Positions 8,590 to 21,024 of a DNA stretch of 64,000 bases are shown piece by piece (within the stretch, counting starts at the first letter, position 1; each line of letters opens with the position of its first letter). Origin of the DNA: Diphasiastrum complanatum (lineage: Eukaryota; Streptophyta; Lycopodiopsida; Lycopodiales; Lycopodiaceae). The stretch lies in the NCBI GenBank assembly GCA_029204225.1, contig CM055094.1, forward strand, positions 71,217,223 through 71,281,222, read 5' to 3'. Made by a program: the position numbers and the translations under genes. The notes under the pieces were generated by a model that saw only the letters and a program-made list of their open reading frames with translations, was not told the origin of the DNA and did not search any database.

Positions 8590-11400
8590 CAGGTTTAAAC
8601 TGAATTATAGGTTATAAATTTTTGTGAATTCGAGTCCAATCGTCCCCATCTACATAATCCTCTCCTCTTTCAATTAACTGTGAGCCTAGATAGGCATCTT
8701 CATGAGACTACAATTCATAGTTGTCTTTGAAATACGTAATTTTTGTGTTGCGTAGTTTCTATAATACATTAGAGAAATGCATCAAGCATTTTCAAGATTG
8801 CGATTTGTTTTGAAGCCCCAAGGTTGGAAATGTTCAATTTCAATTGATTCTGTGACGTTTGTACATGTGTGTGCAAAGGGTGACTTAAGAATGTGAAGAA
8901 TAGGCGTCACTTATCTATTTGTGAACAAATAGCTGGTTCTGTAGCAAGCAAGTTTGCCAGTGCTACAGAGGAGAGGTTCTGTTATACATAAGTGGATCAT
9001 TGCTCAATTTATCACAAAGAGAATCAGCAATGAAAGTAAACAGTTTTGTTAATAGTCTGCATTGTAAATTATGTAAGTCGCTAGTAGGCCGATCACTGAG
9101 TACGAATGGCCCATGGCCCATCCGGAGGAAGGACAAAAGGATATCCAAGCTTTACTATATACACGATTCAGTGCAAGTTGAAAATACAAAGAAAGATTTG
9201 TAAAGTTTAACGAATGAATGGTTGTTTGAAGACAAAATGCTAACTAATGAAAACTTTCCATATCAGACAATGATTATGCATTAATAGCTCCTATGAATTG
9301 AGTGAAGGCTGACGCCCATGATAACTTCGAAGTTTACATAGTAAACAACAATTTATAATTTGCCTGCTTTCAAATTCAAAATGATGTTGAGTTTCTGGTT
9401 TTTTCAATGGTTTTTCAATTTGTGCATCTTAAACATGTACTTAAGCTGATTCTGAAACCTAATTGGCATGAGGAGTGTTAGAGGACAGATGTCCCATTTT
9501 CATAGGCTCTGAACAGATGTGTTCAGAGCCATAGCTTAGGGTTGAAGGGCCAATTACGCCCGGTAGCAGGCCGTGAGCAGGCCTGCTACCATGTAAAAGC
9601 AGCCTTCAATGCACTTCGTCGCAGGAGGGCGGCTTAGTGCGTGAAGGCTGCTTACAGAGGGTAGCAGGCCTGCTCACGCCCATACCTAATTCATATACCT
9701 AGTGAAAAGGCCTAGATTCTTCTTTTCAAATACAAAGCAAAGCAAATAAAGAGACCACTTTTGCCAAACCAAGGTTCTCACAAAAACATAATTTGTATAG
9801 TTGGTGTGACAAGCCAAATGCATACAATGAATAGGATTTGCCCATTGATCAAATTTTTTCAGTTGAGAATATGATAGATTGGGATATGCTTATGGTAGAT
9901 GTGAATATGCTTATTAGCATAGAATGCCAAAAGATTGTCATAGAGCGTATTCAAGGATGTCTCACTGTAGGAAGATAAGGTTTTTGATTTGTCTTTTGAC
10001 TAGGGAATGCTATGTAGATATCATGTTGCAATGTTTTTCATTCAACACATTAATATACCTCTTTTATAATATAAATCAAAATTTTGGATAAAATATAAAA
10101 ATGAAAGATTTGTGAGAATGAGAGCAACTTGTTTAGATAATGGAAAGATGTGTTCATGTATCGTTTTTGGAAAAAGTGCATCTTGTTTAGGTCATATTGC
10201 CATTTGACTATCTAAAATTAACGAGATTGCCTCTGAATTATATGATGGATGGTTTTAACTAGCCACACTACCTATCAAACTATTGTTAATGAGATTGTAA
10301 CTAGACATGCTCAATTTTGCAAAACCTTTGCTATCAAATACTTAAAAAACACCAAGTGGCTATATGGTCATTGTTCATCTGATGCTTGTTTGAAAGAAGC
10401 TAATAATGAAAGACTTTGGACTACGTATCATATATATGTCACATCATAATCCATATTTTATGTGTATGCACCTAGTCAAAAAATTAGCCTTGGAAAGATC
10501 ATAAAATCAAAATTTTGCCCTATATCCGAATGTCATCAAATTTTTTGTTGAAAACTCGATAGAAACTAAAGCATGATTTGACTAAAGTAATGCTAGACTT
10601 TTTACTTGGGAAATAATTACTACCTTTTTCTCTTATGCACTTTTACAGCTCACAAGAGCACTTTTAGATGAATTACCTATGCACACAATTGTTGCTTCTC
10701 AAGGTTAGCCACTTGTTTGACTGAAACTCTTGGTATGCTAACTCCTCTCCTTATGGAGAGAGTAGGCCATTAGGCAACCACATACCAAAGTATTTCATAT
10801 TGGTATAGAAAACCTATGCCAATGGAACAACTTTTTAATAAATGATTGTGTAATTAGACTAGGTGAAAAAAATTGGAGACAAGTATGGGAGATATTAATG
10901 GGCTTATGATGCTCTCCTACATGGTGTAGTTGGAATTTAACTTGCTATGAAATGCAATTTATGAAATGATTAGCCGAACTTGGTGAATTAGACAAAGTGC
11001 ATTCCTTTAAACACATGTTTCTTAAAATCCTAGACCTATGTTGCCTCTAGAAAGAAAGTAACCACGAGTGGATGTCAATCCATATTGGATTTGGAATACC
11101 TAGACATCAAAACTGATAACATCAAGGATTATATTATGAATTTGCCAAACATTATAGCAAAGTTTGACCTTGTCATTGGAGTAGTTCACATGACCAAATA
11201 TAATCAAAGAGATAATTTACCCTTTTAATTAGTACATTCATCTTGCATCCAATAGACCTATCTTTACCTTATACATAGTCTTTCTTCCAACTCATTCTAG
11301 CCATGTATCATTGTAGTGATCAAAATACTTTCCTTCTAAAAGTATAGACTCTGGTTAGTGCTTTAAAAAATAATAATTTCATTAGAGTAAACTATGCGAA
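8590..11400 (+). repeat. Block X, copy 1 (about 2.8 kb, unclassified)
   Basis: It is nearly collinear with 34432-37408 (copy 2), and its 3' third matches 21025-22137 (copy 3). All three are in the same orientation. Relative to copy 2 it has an extra stretch of about 85 bp near 9105-9185 and lacks about 150 bp near 10800. No LTR, primer-binding site, poly-A tail or clear terminal inverted repeat was found. A 66-codon frame at 10249-10449 is kept in part in the copies but is not recognisable. The block is probably a non-autonomous or decayed mobile sequence. It contains the hairpin cluster at 9505-9681. Confidence 0.75.
9505..9681 (+). repeat. GC-rich hairpin cluster inside block X1
   Basis: There are three perfect hairpins in 150 bases. 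GGCTCTGAACA/TGTTCAGAGCC (9505-9530) has an 11-bp stem and a GATG loop. GGTAGCAGGCC/GGCCTGCTACC (9562-9590) has an 11-bp stem and a 7-base loop. AAGCAGCCTTCA/TGAAGGCTGCTT (9597-9653) has a 12-bp stem. A further GTAGCAGGCCTGCTCACGCC (9661-9680) can pair back to the second hairpin. In X2 (about 35376-35555) the stems carry mismatches. The cluster is much more GC rich than its surroundings. Confidence 0.8.
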
Positions 11401-11411
11401 ATTATTCATAG

Positions 11412-12850
11412 CTTACTTTTCATTGGATATGAATTTGATTCATGTTCAGTATTGGTCCTTAAGGGCAACCGCTGATTTTAGGTAAAAGTTTTGTAATCTT
11501 AATAACCTCTTGTGCTGTACTGATTGAGGGTATTGAAAATTAATGTTGATGGAATGTCTGCCACTATAGGTTTCCGTACACACTTCCATGTCTTTTCATT
11601 TCCGTATATGTTGTTGCACTACTTGCAATCACGTCTCAGATGCCAATATATCATGATTTTCCCTATAATTCTGGTTTCTGTTGTGTTCTTGAATGTATGA
11701 ATGAACGTGCAGGATAGTTTTGATATAATAGTCGGGCATACGCAGTCTGGAATAGTTTATTTGTATGTGCATGAGAGCATGGTCCGTACATGATTTTCCT
11801 TGAATTGAACAACTGAAATTTATCTTAACTTTCACATGAGGTTTGTGTGCTAGTTTGAAGATCTTTGCCAAAGGTGGCCTAATTGATGGTCCTAGTATCT
11901 TTCTTTTACGGATGATTTTGAGAAGTAGGCACAGGACAATTTGGTTATGCAAATTTTTCGATTGAAGCAATAAAGATTATGCATTAGTTGTTGAAGAATC
12001 TTGCAAAATCTAGTGCTAACATTCCCTTGATAGAAGGTTATTGATTTCAAAGTAATGATCTGTGTTTGTTTGATAAATGTAGCTTTTTATTTCTGAAACT
12101 TTTTTTGTTATTCACAGGAAACTGTTCATAAACATTGTCACAAGGTTGATGAAGACTGCATAAGTATGTGCAAAGATGAAACAATGAAAGATGAATAAGG
12201 AAAGATGGTGTATCAGTTTCAGCTGATGCTTCTATTGACAAAGACACTCCACAATTCAAACACGATATTGTCATGCATGAACAGAAGAACTACACACCTC
12301 ACAAATCACTATATAAAAATTGGGGCTTGATTGCTTCTAGTGCTATCTACTGTATATGGAGCATGCACGATGTGGCTTATATCGAGGTAAGTTTCCTTAT
12401 ATAAGGCTTATTGTATTCATCTCTCCTATGTGTTGGTGAACAAGTTAAAGAGCTGTGCAATAGTTTAGATTTTGGCTCTAACATACCTTTCTGTGACACC
12501 TTTTTTTGTAGTTGTTAAATGGCATTTAAAAGAGCTTGTTATGTATTGGCACTAGTTGCACTCTAATATCACTGAACTTATATGTACTATTGTATAATTT
12601 GGACTTTCAATAAACTCAATGTTCAAGTATGTTGATCATATAAGATGTTGACATTCGAGTACTATTAGTGCTAATGCAACTAATTGGAAGCAAAGTTAAG
12701 TTTTTTCAAGATGTTGCTAATATGAGAATTCCATGGATTCCATTACATGTTTCTTTATTTTGCAATATTTACCTTTCTTCACACAAAAGCCCTTTTCCAC
12801 TAGTGAACCCAATGAAACTATGCCAATTGTGCAGATTTTCTCATTGTGGG
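11412..12850 (+). repeat. Block Y, copy 2
   Basis: The second copy of the 1.44 kb block at 2503-3955, fused directly to the end of X1. It keeps the exon-like segment (donor CGAG|GTAAG near 12387). A 113-codon minus-strand frame at 11629-11970 is also open in Y1, but it looks like chance preserved by recent duplication. Confidence 0.75.
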
Positions 12851-13139
12851 TGGTGAGCTCTCAACGAATATCGGGTAGGGAATAGTGGCTTCCAAGTGTC
12901 GTTTTGTAATTTTTACCATGCGGTAGTCTAGTAATACTGTATTTTTGAATGATGTTGTTGATCAATTATTGTGCTTATTTCTTTTCATTTGGTGATGAAA
13001 GCACTAAAAAACAAATTCAAGCTTCATTTAGCACTTGCATTCTATTGGAATGGAAAAAAACATAGCTGCTAGTTTATGACCAGTCAAGTACATTTGTTCC
13101 TTTTTTTTTCAAGGCCGAACTTTCCACAAAGTGTGGAAC

Positions 13140-13302
13140 AGTCTTTAAAGTTTGTTGATTACTTCTCTGCTCTCCTAGCTAAGTGGAATACGCTTACCAT
13201 GATCATCACATTAGAAGCTATGTTTGGATTGAATCTGCCACAGATGGATGTGAAATTAGCATTCCTTAATGGGGAACTCGAGGAGGAAGCTATATGCAAC
13301 AG
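13140..13302 (+). pseudogene. Ty1/copia reverse transcriptase scrap
   Basis: The frame reads AKWNTLTMIITLEA, then LPQMDVKLAFLNGELEEEA. This matches copia RT around the first catalytic Asp (QMDV-AFLNG-LEEE). The text on both sides is not copia, so about 50 codons survive. A TG...CA LTR candidate starts 44 bases downstream. Confidence 0.8.
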
Positions 13303-13345
13303 TTCGAAATCAATTTTGATCTGATTCATTATTATAAGCTTCAAA

Positions 13346-13763
13346 TGTGATACTGTAATAAATGTATAGTTAGTCAGTTTACTATTTTCAGTAGTGACCG
13401 GGATGTGACCTATCATTGACTTATCAGTTGGGCATTTGTACCGTAGACAGCTACTTGGGTTAGCTGAGTAGCCACACATAGGAAAAATTAGCCTGTACAA
13501 AGCTATATACAGTATATGCTATACTCGAGGGCATGTCTCGAGTTTGTCGGTCGAATTTGGCCATATCAGGCCTGAACTTTATAGGTGGTAGGCCAGTTTT
13601 AGGACACCTGTCTTTGTCATGCAGATTGTGTTTCCTATATGTGTTTCCTCTTTGTAATGTACATAACTTTTGTTGTGCCATCTTTGAGAGCTTGTGAGGA
13701 GTGTCTATGATGATTGATTGATGTGATCTGCATATTGCACTAGATCCTAACAAGATTTCAACA
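13346..13763 (+). repeat. Candidate LTR, 418 bp
   Basis: It begins TGTGATACTG, ends GATTTCAACA and is followed directly by an initiator-tRNA-Met primer-binding site, which fixes the right edge. The left edge is the nearest TG that makes a TG...CA unit and is less certain. TATATACAG near 13505 could serve as a TATA box. No partner LTR was found in the window. Confidence 0.6.
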
Positions 13764-13780
13764 TGGTATCAGAGCGGAAG
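13764..13780 (+). other. Primer-binding site (tRNA-iMet)
   Basis: TGGTATCAGAGCGG directly follows the LTR end CAACA. TGGTATCAGAGC is the usual complement of the 3' end of plant initiator tRNA-Met in LTR retrotransposons. Confidence 0.85.
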
Positions 13781-16585
13781 GGTGAAGCAGGTATGCACGA
13801 TCCGATGGAGCTATGGGATAGCATCTTTCACCAAGAATAGCGGCACGAGAAGTGTCTCTAGAGAGAGGACTCCATACAGGGTATGGGCAGTTTGGATAGC
13901 AGGAGACAACAAAGTTCCTTCGATCAGAGCTTCAAGGAAGATCAAAACGATCGTTGTAGCAGGGAGAAAGGCATTTGGGGGATATTTCATTACCATTCTA
14001 TTGAGCGGAGTGCGGGTGACCTAGTGACGGGCTACATTCGTCATTTGGGTACCGTAGGGCCAAATTTGGGGCAATTTTTGGCTGGTGGAACCTGCTACAA
14101 GGTGGTACGATGAGGCATAATCATTTATAAATCATTATTGCTTACTTCTAATAGGGTAACAGGGTGTTTGGAAGCGGTAAATGCAGTATGGGGGCGAATG
14201 GTAGTGGAATTGTGTGGAGAAAGCTAGTTTTGGCGACGAAAGTGCATTTTGGCGGCATGACTACTCATCATTGGCGACAATTTTTAGAAAGCAAGCAATC
14301 GCAAGTGAGATGTAGGCATGGTATGCTGGTTACAAGTGAAAAATTCTTGTGATCAGGTTCAACTCTTGGGGTTAGAACCAACCAACGTCAAGTGTTGTTT
14401 TGGAGGAACGCTCTCACAGATATGATCGGTAGTGGCATTGTCGAGTCAGGTGATAGCTGCATTGACATATAGGTAAGTCAAGTCAATTTGCCATATCATG
14501 ATTGCATCAGGGATGCAGATTCCAGTGATAGTAGGGTGCAGATCATTTGGTTTGGGCCATGGAAGTTCTCATAGGTTCACTTGGAGGGATATTGGCATGC
14601 ACAATCATGTGAGGAACTTGATGGTGGCTTTGGAGTTCACATCTCAATGCATTCTCAGGGAGTGGTTTGGAACCATTTACAGGAGCAGCTTGAAGCTAGG
14701 TTGGGGGAATACAGGTGGGCACTACTCAGATCTTTGTGATCAAGGATGACATTGGAATACATGGTAAGGATAGACACTACAAGATGACATGGGATGATCA
14801 TCAAGGGGCAGCTATTTCATATTGGACTTGAGTCTTTGGATTGGACAGGGCTTACAGGTGGGATTCATGATGGAATCAGGAAGTTGCAAACGCTAATGGG
14901 CATAGCGTGAAGCTTTGAGAGCCAACTCTAGGTTGGAGAGCTAATGGAGATCGCACGGGGTGTGATTAGAGGGCAAGCACCATGATGGATGTTTTGCTAG
15001 TGATCTACTGCATGGAACACTGATGGCGAGGACTTCATGGTGTGCTCATTTGGGAGTACAGAATGGCATTACAGCAGGGGGCCAATCATTGGCATTGGCA
15101 TCGATCAGGAGGCATCTACCATCACGGGCGTGGATAAGTTACCTATAGCTTTCATGCAGTTGGTTGTATTTGCAAGAGTCTAGGCTTGGCACAGGTGCTG
15201 GAATTTCCATGGTGCAGATTCTCAGTTGGTGAGATCAGCGATAACCCTAGAGGAAGCCACCCATAGCCATATACCTCAATACGATCAGGGAGACAATGGT
15301 CTCGAGATCCCATGAGCGGCGACTCATGGATGAGCTTGTGTTGGCATGATGTCGGGGGGCACATAGCCAGGGAGAGCGAGCGACACTGCTAGGAGCCAGG
15401 TGGAGCAGGTGATGCTTTGGAGTTTGGCTTGCCTAGTAGGATGGTGACTAGGATTAGAGACATCATGTGCGCATAGTATGTTGATGATGAGTCCATTGGG
15501 GTGGCACTCAGGGAGATGCTATAGTTGCTTAGGTATGATATGTCATTTGGTGTATGGACAATGTTCTTCAGCTAGTGCATCATGTGTGATGACCTAGGGA
15601 CGGGTCATGTCTACCTGGAGGTAGGTGGCTGGAGTGTACCTAGTGGTGGTACATATCCTGAGGGCATGGAGTGCATTACGAGGTGATGTAGATCCAGCAT
15701 GCCCATGCTTGTGAGCTAGCAGGGATGGAGATGGTTGCTCAGGGAGTGACAGCTGATACTCTGGCGAGTGATCAGGTGAGCTGCATGGTTATATTCATAG
15801 TTGTCTCCATGTTGCATCACATGTTGTTACTATCCATCATTATTTGGTAAGCAGGATGCAACTTTTGGTTAGATCCAGTTGGAGTCTAGTTGTACTACAG
15901 GTGGACAGATTCTTGGGGAGCTATGAGTGGGTGATGGATACTTGGTAATCAGATGGTACGAGGTACAGGGTGAGGGAGCTATCCTACCTGATATGCTATG
16001 GATCTTGGGTGAGTTGTTCATCATGATAATGGATCTAGTTTGCATTCGCTTTGGTTTGGATTGACATGATGGATGTGTGGTGAGATAGGCTCCTCGGTGG
16101 GAGGCCTATGCACTGGTCAAATCAGAATTGGCAACGTCAAGCATGGGAAGTTGAGCCTACATGAGATGTAGGAGAGGCAAATCATCATCAGTATCTCTGG
16201 GAGATGGGCGAGCTACTCAGGTATAGCCTATGGTGAGTTTTGCGTACATTCATTCACTGAGTCCTTGGTAGACTCTTGTGCTTGGAGCATGAGAAATGGA
16301 TGGGGATCAAATTTCAGGACTTATTGGACAGTTTGATATTCTTGGACATGAGGGCATCTTGGTTACAGGTGCAAGCCATGGTTGAGGACTTGATCTGATG
16401 ACCAGTGGTGTAGCAGCAGATATAGAGGTGGCACATGTATTGGTACGACATGATACCATTTATGGGCAGGCCTTGGTCATGTATTTGACACTTTATCATT
16501 CGTGTTGGTTTGCATGAGTGTGTGTGGGCTTGCATGTTACCTTGTCACGAGGGTCTAGATCTGAGGCAGAGTTGTATGTGGTTGT
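13781..16585 (+). mobile_element. Non-coding internal region of an LTR element, purine/G-skewed
   Basis: This 2.8 kb downstream of a primer-binding site has no frame over about 83 codons and no gag or pol motif. The plus strand is visibly rich in G over C (many GGGATGG, GATGG, GGAGG runs) and its GC content is higher than its neighbours. It could be the internal domain of a large non-autonomous element (LARD type) or a heavily decayed gag-pol. Gypsy copy A abuts it at about 16586. Confidence 0.5.
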
Positions 16586-18815
16586 GCATCTTTCCTTTAA
16601 AATTCTATATATGATAGATAGAAAGATTTCATAATTGATATAGAGAATATTAGTGTTCAAGTTGGATGCTTCACTATCACTTATACCAATTTTACATAAT
16701 GAGATGAGAAAAACTACATGGAGGAGTACATAGAATCCTAATGGATGGGTTCCTCCATGATTATGCCTATGATATCTTTGTAGAATAGTAGCAACACACC
16801 TTTGTGGTTCTCTTGCCGTCTGGTTCGGGGTTGTGTTAGGAATCTGGATTATAATGATTTTCAGTTGTGGGTGGAGTTATCATTGGTAAGTGAGGAAATG
16901 GAACACATTACAATGGTAGTCACAATATGTATCACAAGAATTTTAGGTTTGAGAGGATTTGAGAAGAGCTTTTCTGAAGCGGTATCGAAAGGAGCATGAG
17001 GATGAAGAAATTTTAGATAAGCTTCAGCGATTAAACAGAAGAGGAAGGAGGATGTAGTGGCTTACGTCTAGCAGTTCAAAGTACTTGAGAAAAGGCTTCA
17101 AGAACCAGTGACAGATGCAAAATGCGTCAAATACTTTCGTCATGGGTTACATAAAGTTCTCAAGAGGGAAACCACATGATTGCATGGTCAGGGATTGGAA
17201 CACATTGTTGAAGTAGCTCGGTAGTTAGAGGAAGAGGAGACATGAAAGAAGTATCGTCGCCATCGTAAACATCGTAGGCAAAGTGATTCGTCAAAGTCGG
17301 ATTCGGATACAGATTATGTCTTCCAGTGCTATGAATTTTGACGATGGCTCTTTCTCTTCTGATGGAGGCAAAAAATTTAAGAAGCATAAGAAGAAGAGTA
17401 AAGATAAGGAACAAATGTCTGTTCGGAATGATGAGGCGGTCACCACGGAATTTCGACAGGGAAGTGTACGATTCTGCCGAAATTGCAATCAAGATGGTCA
17501 TTATATTAACCAATGTCTGAATGGCACATGATATTGTGCCATATGCAATATGTACAATCACTGTACTAGCAATTGTAGGAGGTTGCAGACTGTTTGGACT
17601 ATAGGAGCGTTTGCAGTGCAAACACAACAACAACAGCAACCACAACCACAGTTGCAGCAACGTCCAATACCTTATCATCAAGGAGAACAAATGGAGCAAT
17701 GGCCATTTCAAATACCAATACAATATTGGCAAGATGTTTTGGAGAATGTTTGTTGTTTTGTAGCCAAATGGGGTATAGGTATTTTAATTGTGTCCCATAT
17801 CATCAACAATTAGTCGGTAATTTAGAACGAGTATTGCCTCCACCTCGATTAAATAATTATTTCAATGATCATAATTTGAGGCACAACCATCATCAAAATC
17901 TTGGAGCAGGGAATGAACCAAAACAACAAGTACCTATGCAAGTGGTAACGTTGAAGAACCACAATTAATATGTCCAAGCACTCACTTGCCATAGGGATAA
18001 AGGAAAAGCGATAAGGCAGGACATACCAACTGAAGATTTGTGGCTAAGTACAAGCCGAACATCCAACACTGACATAAGTCAGATGGCTAAAGTTACACAT
18101 GAGGTGTTACACCAATTGCAGTAGAATCAGGAACCCAATTCTTCTCGAAAATTGGTTGATATTGTGGCTTATCAGATTGCTGACTTTGTCAATAATTATA
18201 AGTTTCATGTTACGATAGGGCAGTTGATTCAAATTGCACCTTATTTAACTGATTCAATATGCTCTAAATTGTTTGGATTTTCGTGACCAGTAGAGTTACC
18301 ATCAGCATCGATCAGTACTATTGTGCAATCAACAAAACATGATATTGTTCCGACATTGGAAATTAACATTTCAGGATCTTAATATCGGAGGTGTAAATAT
18401 TGATGGTGGAGTAGGAGTGGATATTATCTATCAAGAAACATACAATAAATTAAAAAATATACCATTTCAGAAAAGCCAACTTGTCTTCCGAATACAGGGG
18501 ATTCTTCAGTGGGGAAAATTCGGAAGGTTCCGGTAAGCATTAAAGGATTGAAGTTCTTATTGAATTTTGTGGTCATGAGGCTGCCTACATGAGCGGATGT
18601 GTATTTTGTTCTTTTGAGAAGACCCTGGTTATGACCTGTAAAAGCTGTGCATGACTAGGCAACATGAATTGTTATCTATCAGAAGCAGGGGACCCTAGTA
18701 CCAACAATGGATTTTCCATTGATACCTCTGCAACCGAATGAACCATTTCAAAGGTGGTTTAGATTTCATTGGGAAGATTAACCCACCATCCAAGAATGGT
18801 CATCAATACATTGTG
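16586..18815 (+). pseudogene. Ty3/gypsy copy A: Gag, protease and joined integrase start, RT/RNase H missing
   Basis: A leader (16586-16885, shared with copy B) precedes a broken Gag (about 16950-17420; VLEKRLQEPV, LHKVLKRE, KKYRRHRKHRRQSDSSKSDSD). Two CX2CX4HX4C zinc knuckles follow at 17475-17516 and 17535-17576, in one frame but split by a TGA at 17529. A Gln-rich tail follows (17625-17670). A retropepsin-like stretch NIDGGVGVDII has its Asp codon at 18402, then a strand resembling the family's LLLGRPWL (FVLLRRPWL). At about 18680 the sequence jumps to the pre-integrase phrase MDFPLIPLQPNEPFQRW. The entire RT/RNase H is absent. Many stops and frameshifts make it dead. It is truncated at about 18815, next to an A-rich run. 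Confidence 0.85.
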
Positions 18816-19770
18816 GAAGAAATGATTGAAAAAAAAAAGCTTAACATTCAAACTTTAAAATTAGAAAAAATAAATTCAAAATTAAAACTTCAAAAGTAAG
18901 AGTTTGAAGTGTGTCTTTCTCTCTAACAATATGCAAGAGATTTTTTAGTTTTTTGTCAAAATTTAATCCTCTATTACTGGAATGATCATAACAATTTTGT
19001 TAGTGATCTAGATAACCAAAAAATCAATATTCTCAAAAAGATAAAAACAAGTTCTAAACCTCTATAATTAGAATAGTAAACATGTCTAAAAAATCTATAG
19101 AAAGTAAACAAGCAAAATATAAGCTATAAAAAAAATTGTCATAAGTTCTTCGATACTAGTCCAAATGAGCTAATGTTTTAGCAAAAAAAAAACTCATAAA
19201 AATAAACAAAACTCATATGAGATTATAGTCGTTTTGAACAAAATAATTTATGGATCTTAAGTTCTAATTACACAAATTTCATTTGCCAAACCTTATAGTC
19301 AAAGCCAAAAGAACAAAAAAATAAAAACAACCATCACGTGTATGTTGAAAAAAACAACCATTACATCTATGTCGAAAAGAACAAAAGATAGGTATAGTCA
19401 TGAATAATCATGACAAACCTTATGGTTGTATCCTAGTTGTGAATGCCACCTCGTATTCTCTCCCTACGCTTTATAGGTTAATCCTATCGAGGGGAAATTA
19501 GAGCCTTGCACCCTTTAATAGAAGAAATCAAGGGTTACATCCCTTCCTAGGTTTGGAATGTTTAATTAGCATTCACCTCTTTTCTTTCTACATTCAATCC
19601 TTGGTAGTACAATTGAATGTGTGTGTTTGTAAAATGTATGTGAATGTGTGTGTGTGTGCACTTTTGTGTCTGTATATATATTTATATTTTTATTTGTGTA
19701 TGTGTGTGCGTATATCAACAAAATCAAAGGTATCTGAAATGTCTACTAAATTTAATCGGCTCATTATGTG

Positions 19771-19772
<2 letters not shown>
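18816..19772. other. AT-rich unassigned sequence
   Basis: A-rich on the plus strand from 18830 to about 19400, then ordinary intergenic sequence with TG/GTGT-rich stretches at 19620-19710. No gene is visible. Confidence 0.5.

Positions 19773-19859
<87 letters not shown>
19773..19859 (+). repeat. (TC)n microsatellite, 87 bp
   Basis: An uninterrupted TC run. Frames across it are low-complexity artefacts. Confidence 0.95.
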
Positions 19860-19860
<1 letters not shown>

Positions 19861-19977
19861 ATTAGCTAGCATACATGCACAATAGGAGTCATCCATAGTA
19901 AGTGCTAAATATTACTCCTTAAACCTTATGGAATCACCATGCTCAGTAATTCTCACCATTTTTCACAATTACGTGAA

Positions 19978-20098
19978 ATCGAAGCAAAAAAACACAATTA
20001 TAACTATTTGAAGAGCTTTGAGCATTTGATAACAATTACCTCAAAGCAGAATAACACAACCATCACTATTTGAAGAGCTATGAGCATTTGATAACAAG
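19978..20098 (+). repeat. Tandem duplication, two units of about 61 bp
   Basis: AAGCA-AA(A)AACACAA-....ACTATTTGAAGAGCT-TGAGCATTTGATAACAA occurs twice in a row with about six differences. Confidence 0.75.
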
Positions 20099-20134
20099 GT
20101 CTGATATGCCAAGCTTCTAGAGAAAATCCAACAA

Positions 20135-21003
20135 CTCTCTCTACAACCAACAACAGTCTTACTCCCACAAGTCAAACAGTCTCTGCATACAAACAGATCA
20201 GGATCGATGTCGACTTCACCAACTCACCTCCATCGACATCAACTTAAGGACAAATGATCAACTTGACTCATTCGACTCCCTCAACATCCATCGACTGTCA
20301 CCACTCAATAGAAAGCTTTCGCTTTGCTTTGTTCGACACAGACAAGGTCACCATTCACTTTGTAGTAACTACATCACTTCATGACCGTTATTCTTATAAT
20401 TGTACTGTAATTTGATGTATGTACACAAATACACAATAAAGTAGTAGCAACGATGAGAAGAAAAAAGATGAGATACACACGAATAAGATTCAAGCAACAA
20501 TAGAAGCATGAATTAGAGTTCCTCCGTGAACTCCTTTGTATCAGACTATCTGATTCCATAGGATTAGAGCTTTAGAGAGAGTGAAAGTAGTTCGAGTATA
20601 TATATTATTCAATCTGTACCTAGCATAGTAAGATCACAACATATAGTGCGCTACTACTGTGAGCCGTTCTCGGGCATAAGATCATTGTATTATCCAACAA
20701 CTAAAACACAGATTCTCTATTTTCTTTATGCGAGTTTGCATTGACGAATGCTTTTTGATCATTTCTTTCTCTAGTACTGATACTCGTTCCATGACTCATT
20801 CTAAATATCTTACTCAAAGGAAGCATGGTTGTCATAGACGTCTAACTGTTTTGCTCCCTTCATGGTTTTCTTTGACACCTACAAAGATATTCTTCTTGTC
20901 GATCTAAGTAATAGTTTGAATCCACAGTTGCTAAAGATCCTGTCATAATTTAACGTTGAGCTTTCTCTTGACTGGATATCATATTCAACAAGTTGTATTA
21001 GAG
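20135..21003 (+). repeat. Block Z, copy 1 (about 0.87 kb)
   Basis: It matches 44281-45172 in the same orientation with scattered differences. It starts CTCTCTCTACAACCAACAACAGTC and ends near CAAGTTGTATTAGAG. In copy 2 a TGGTATCGGAGCC motif (primer-binding-site like) follows shortly after the end, so Z may be LTR-derived. I could not fix TG...CA ends. X copy 3 follows directly. Confidence 0.7.
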
Positions 21004-21024
21004 CTGAATTAGAGTTGTATTAGA

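Noticed and set aside
10249-10449. 66-codon frame in block X as a transposase piece
   Set aside because: It is partly shared by three X copies, but neighbouring codons contain many stops in every frame and no family motif could be matched.
2503-12850. Y1 and Y2 as LTRs of one 10-kb element
   Set aside because: There are no TG...CA ends, no PBS or polypurine tract beside them and no matching target duplication. The interior is a mix of unrelated pieces.
13076-13763. Copia RT scrap and the 418-bp LTR as one element
   Set aside because: The LTR is followed by a primer-binding site, so it is a 5' LTR. The RT scrap precedes it and would need a 3' end there. They are more likely two neighbouring insertions.
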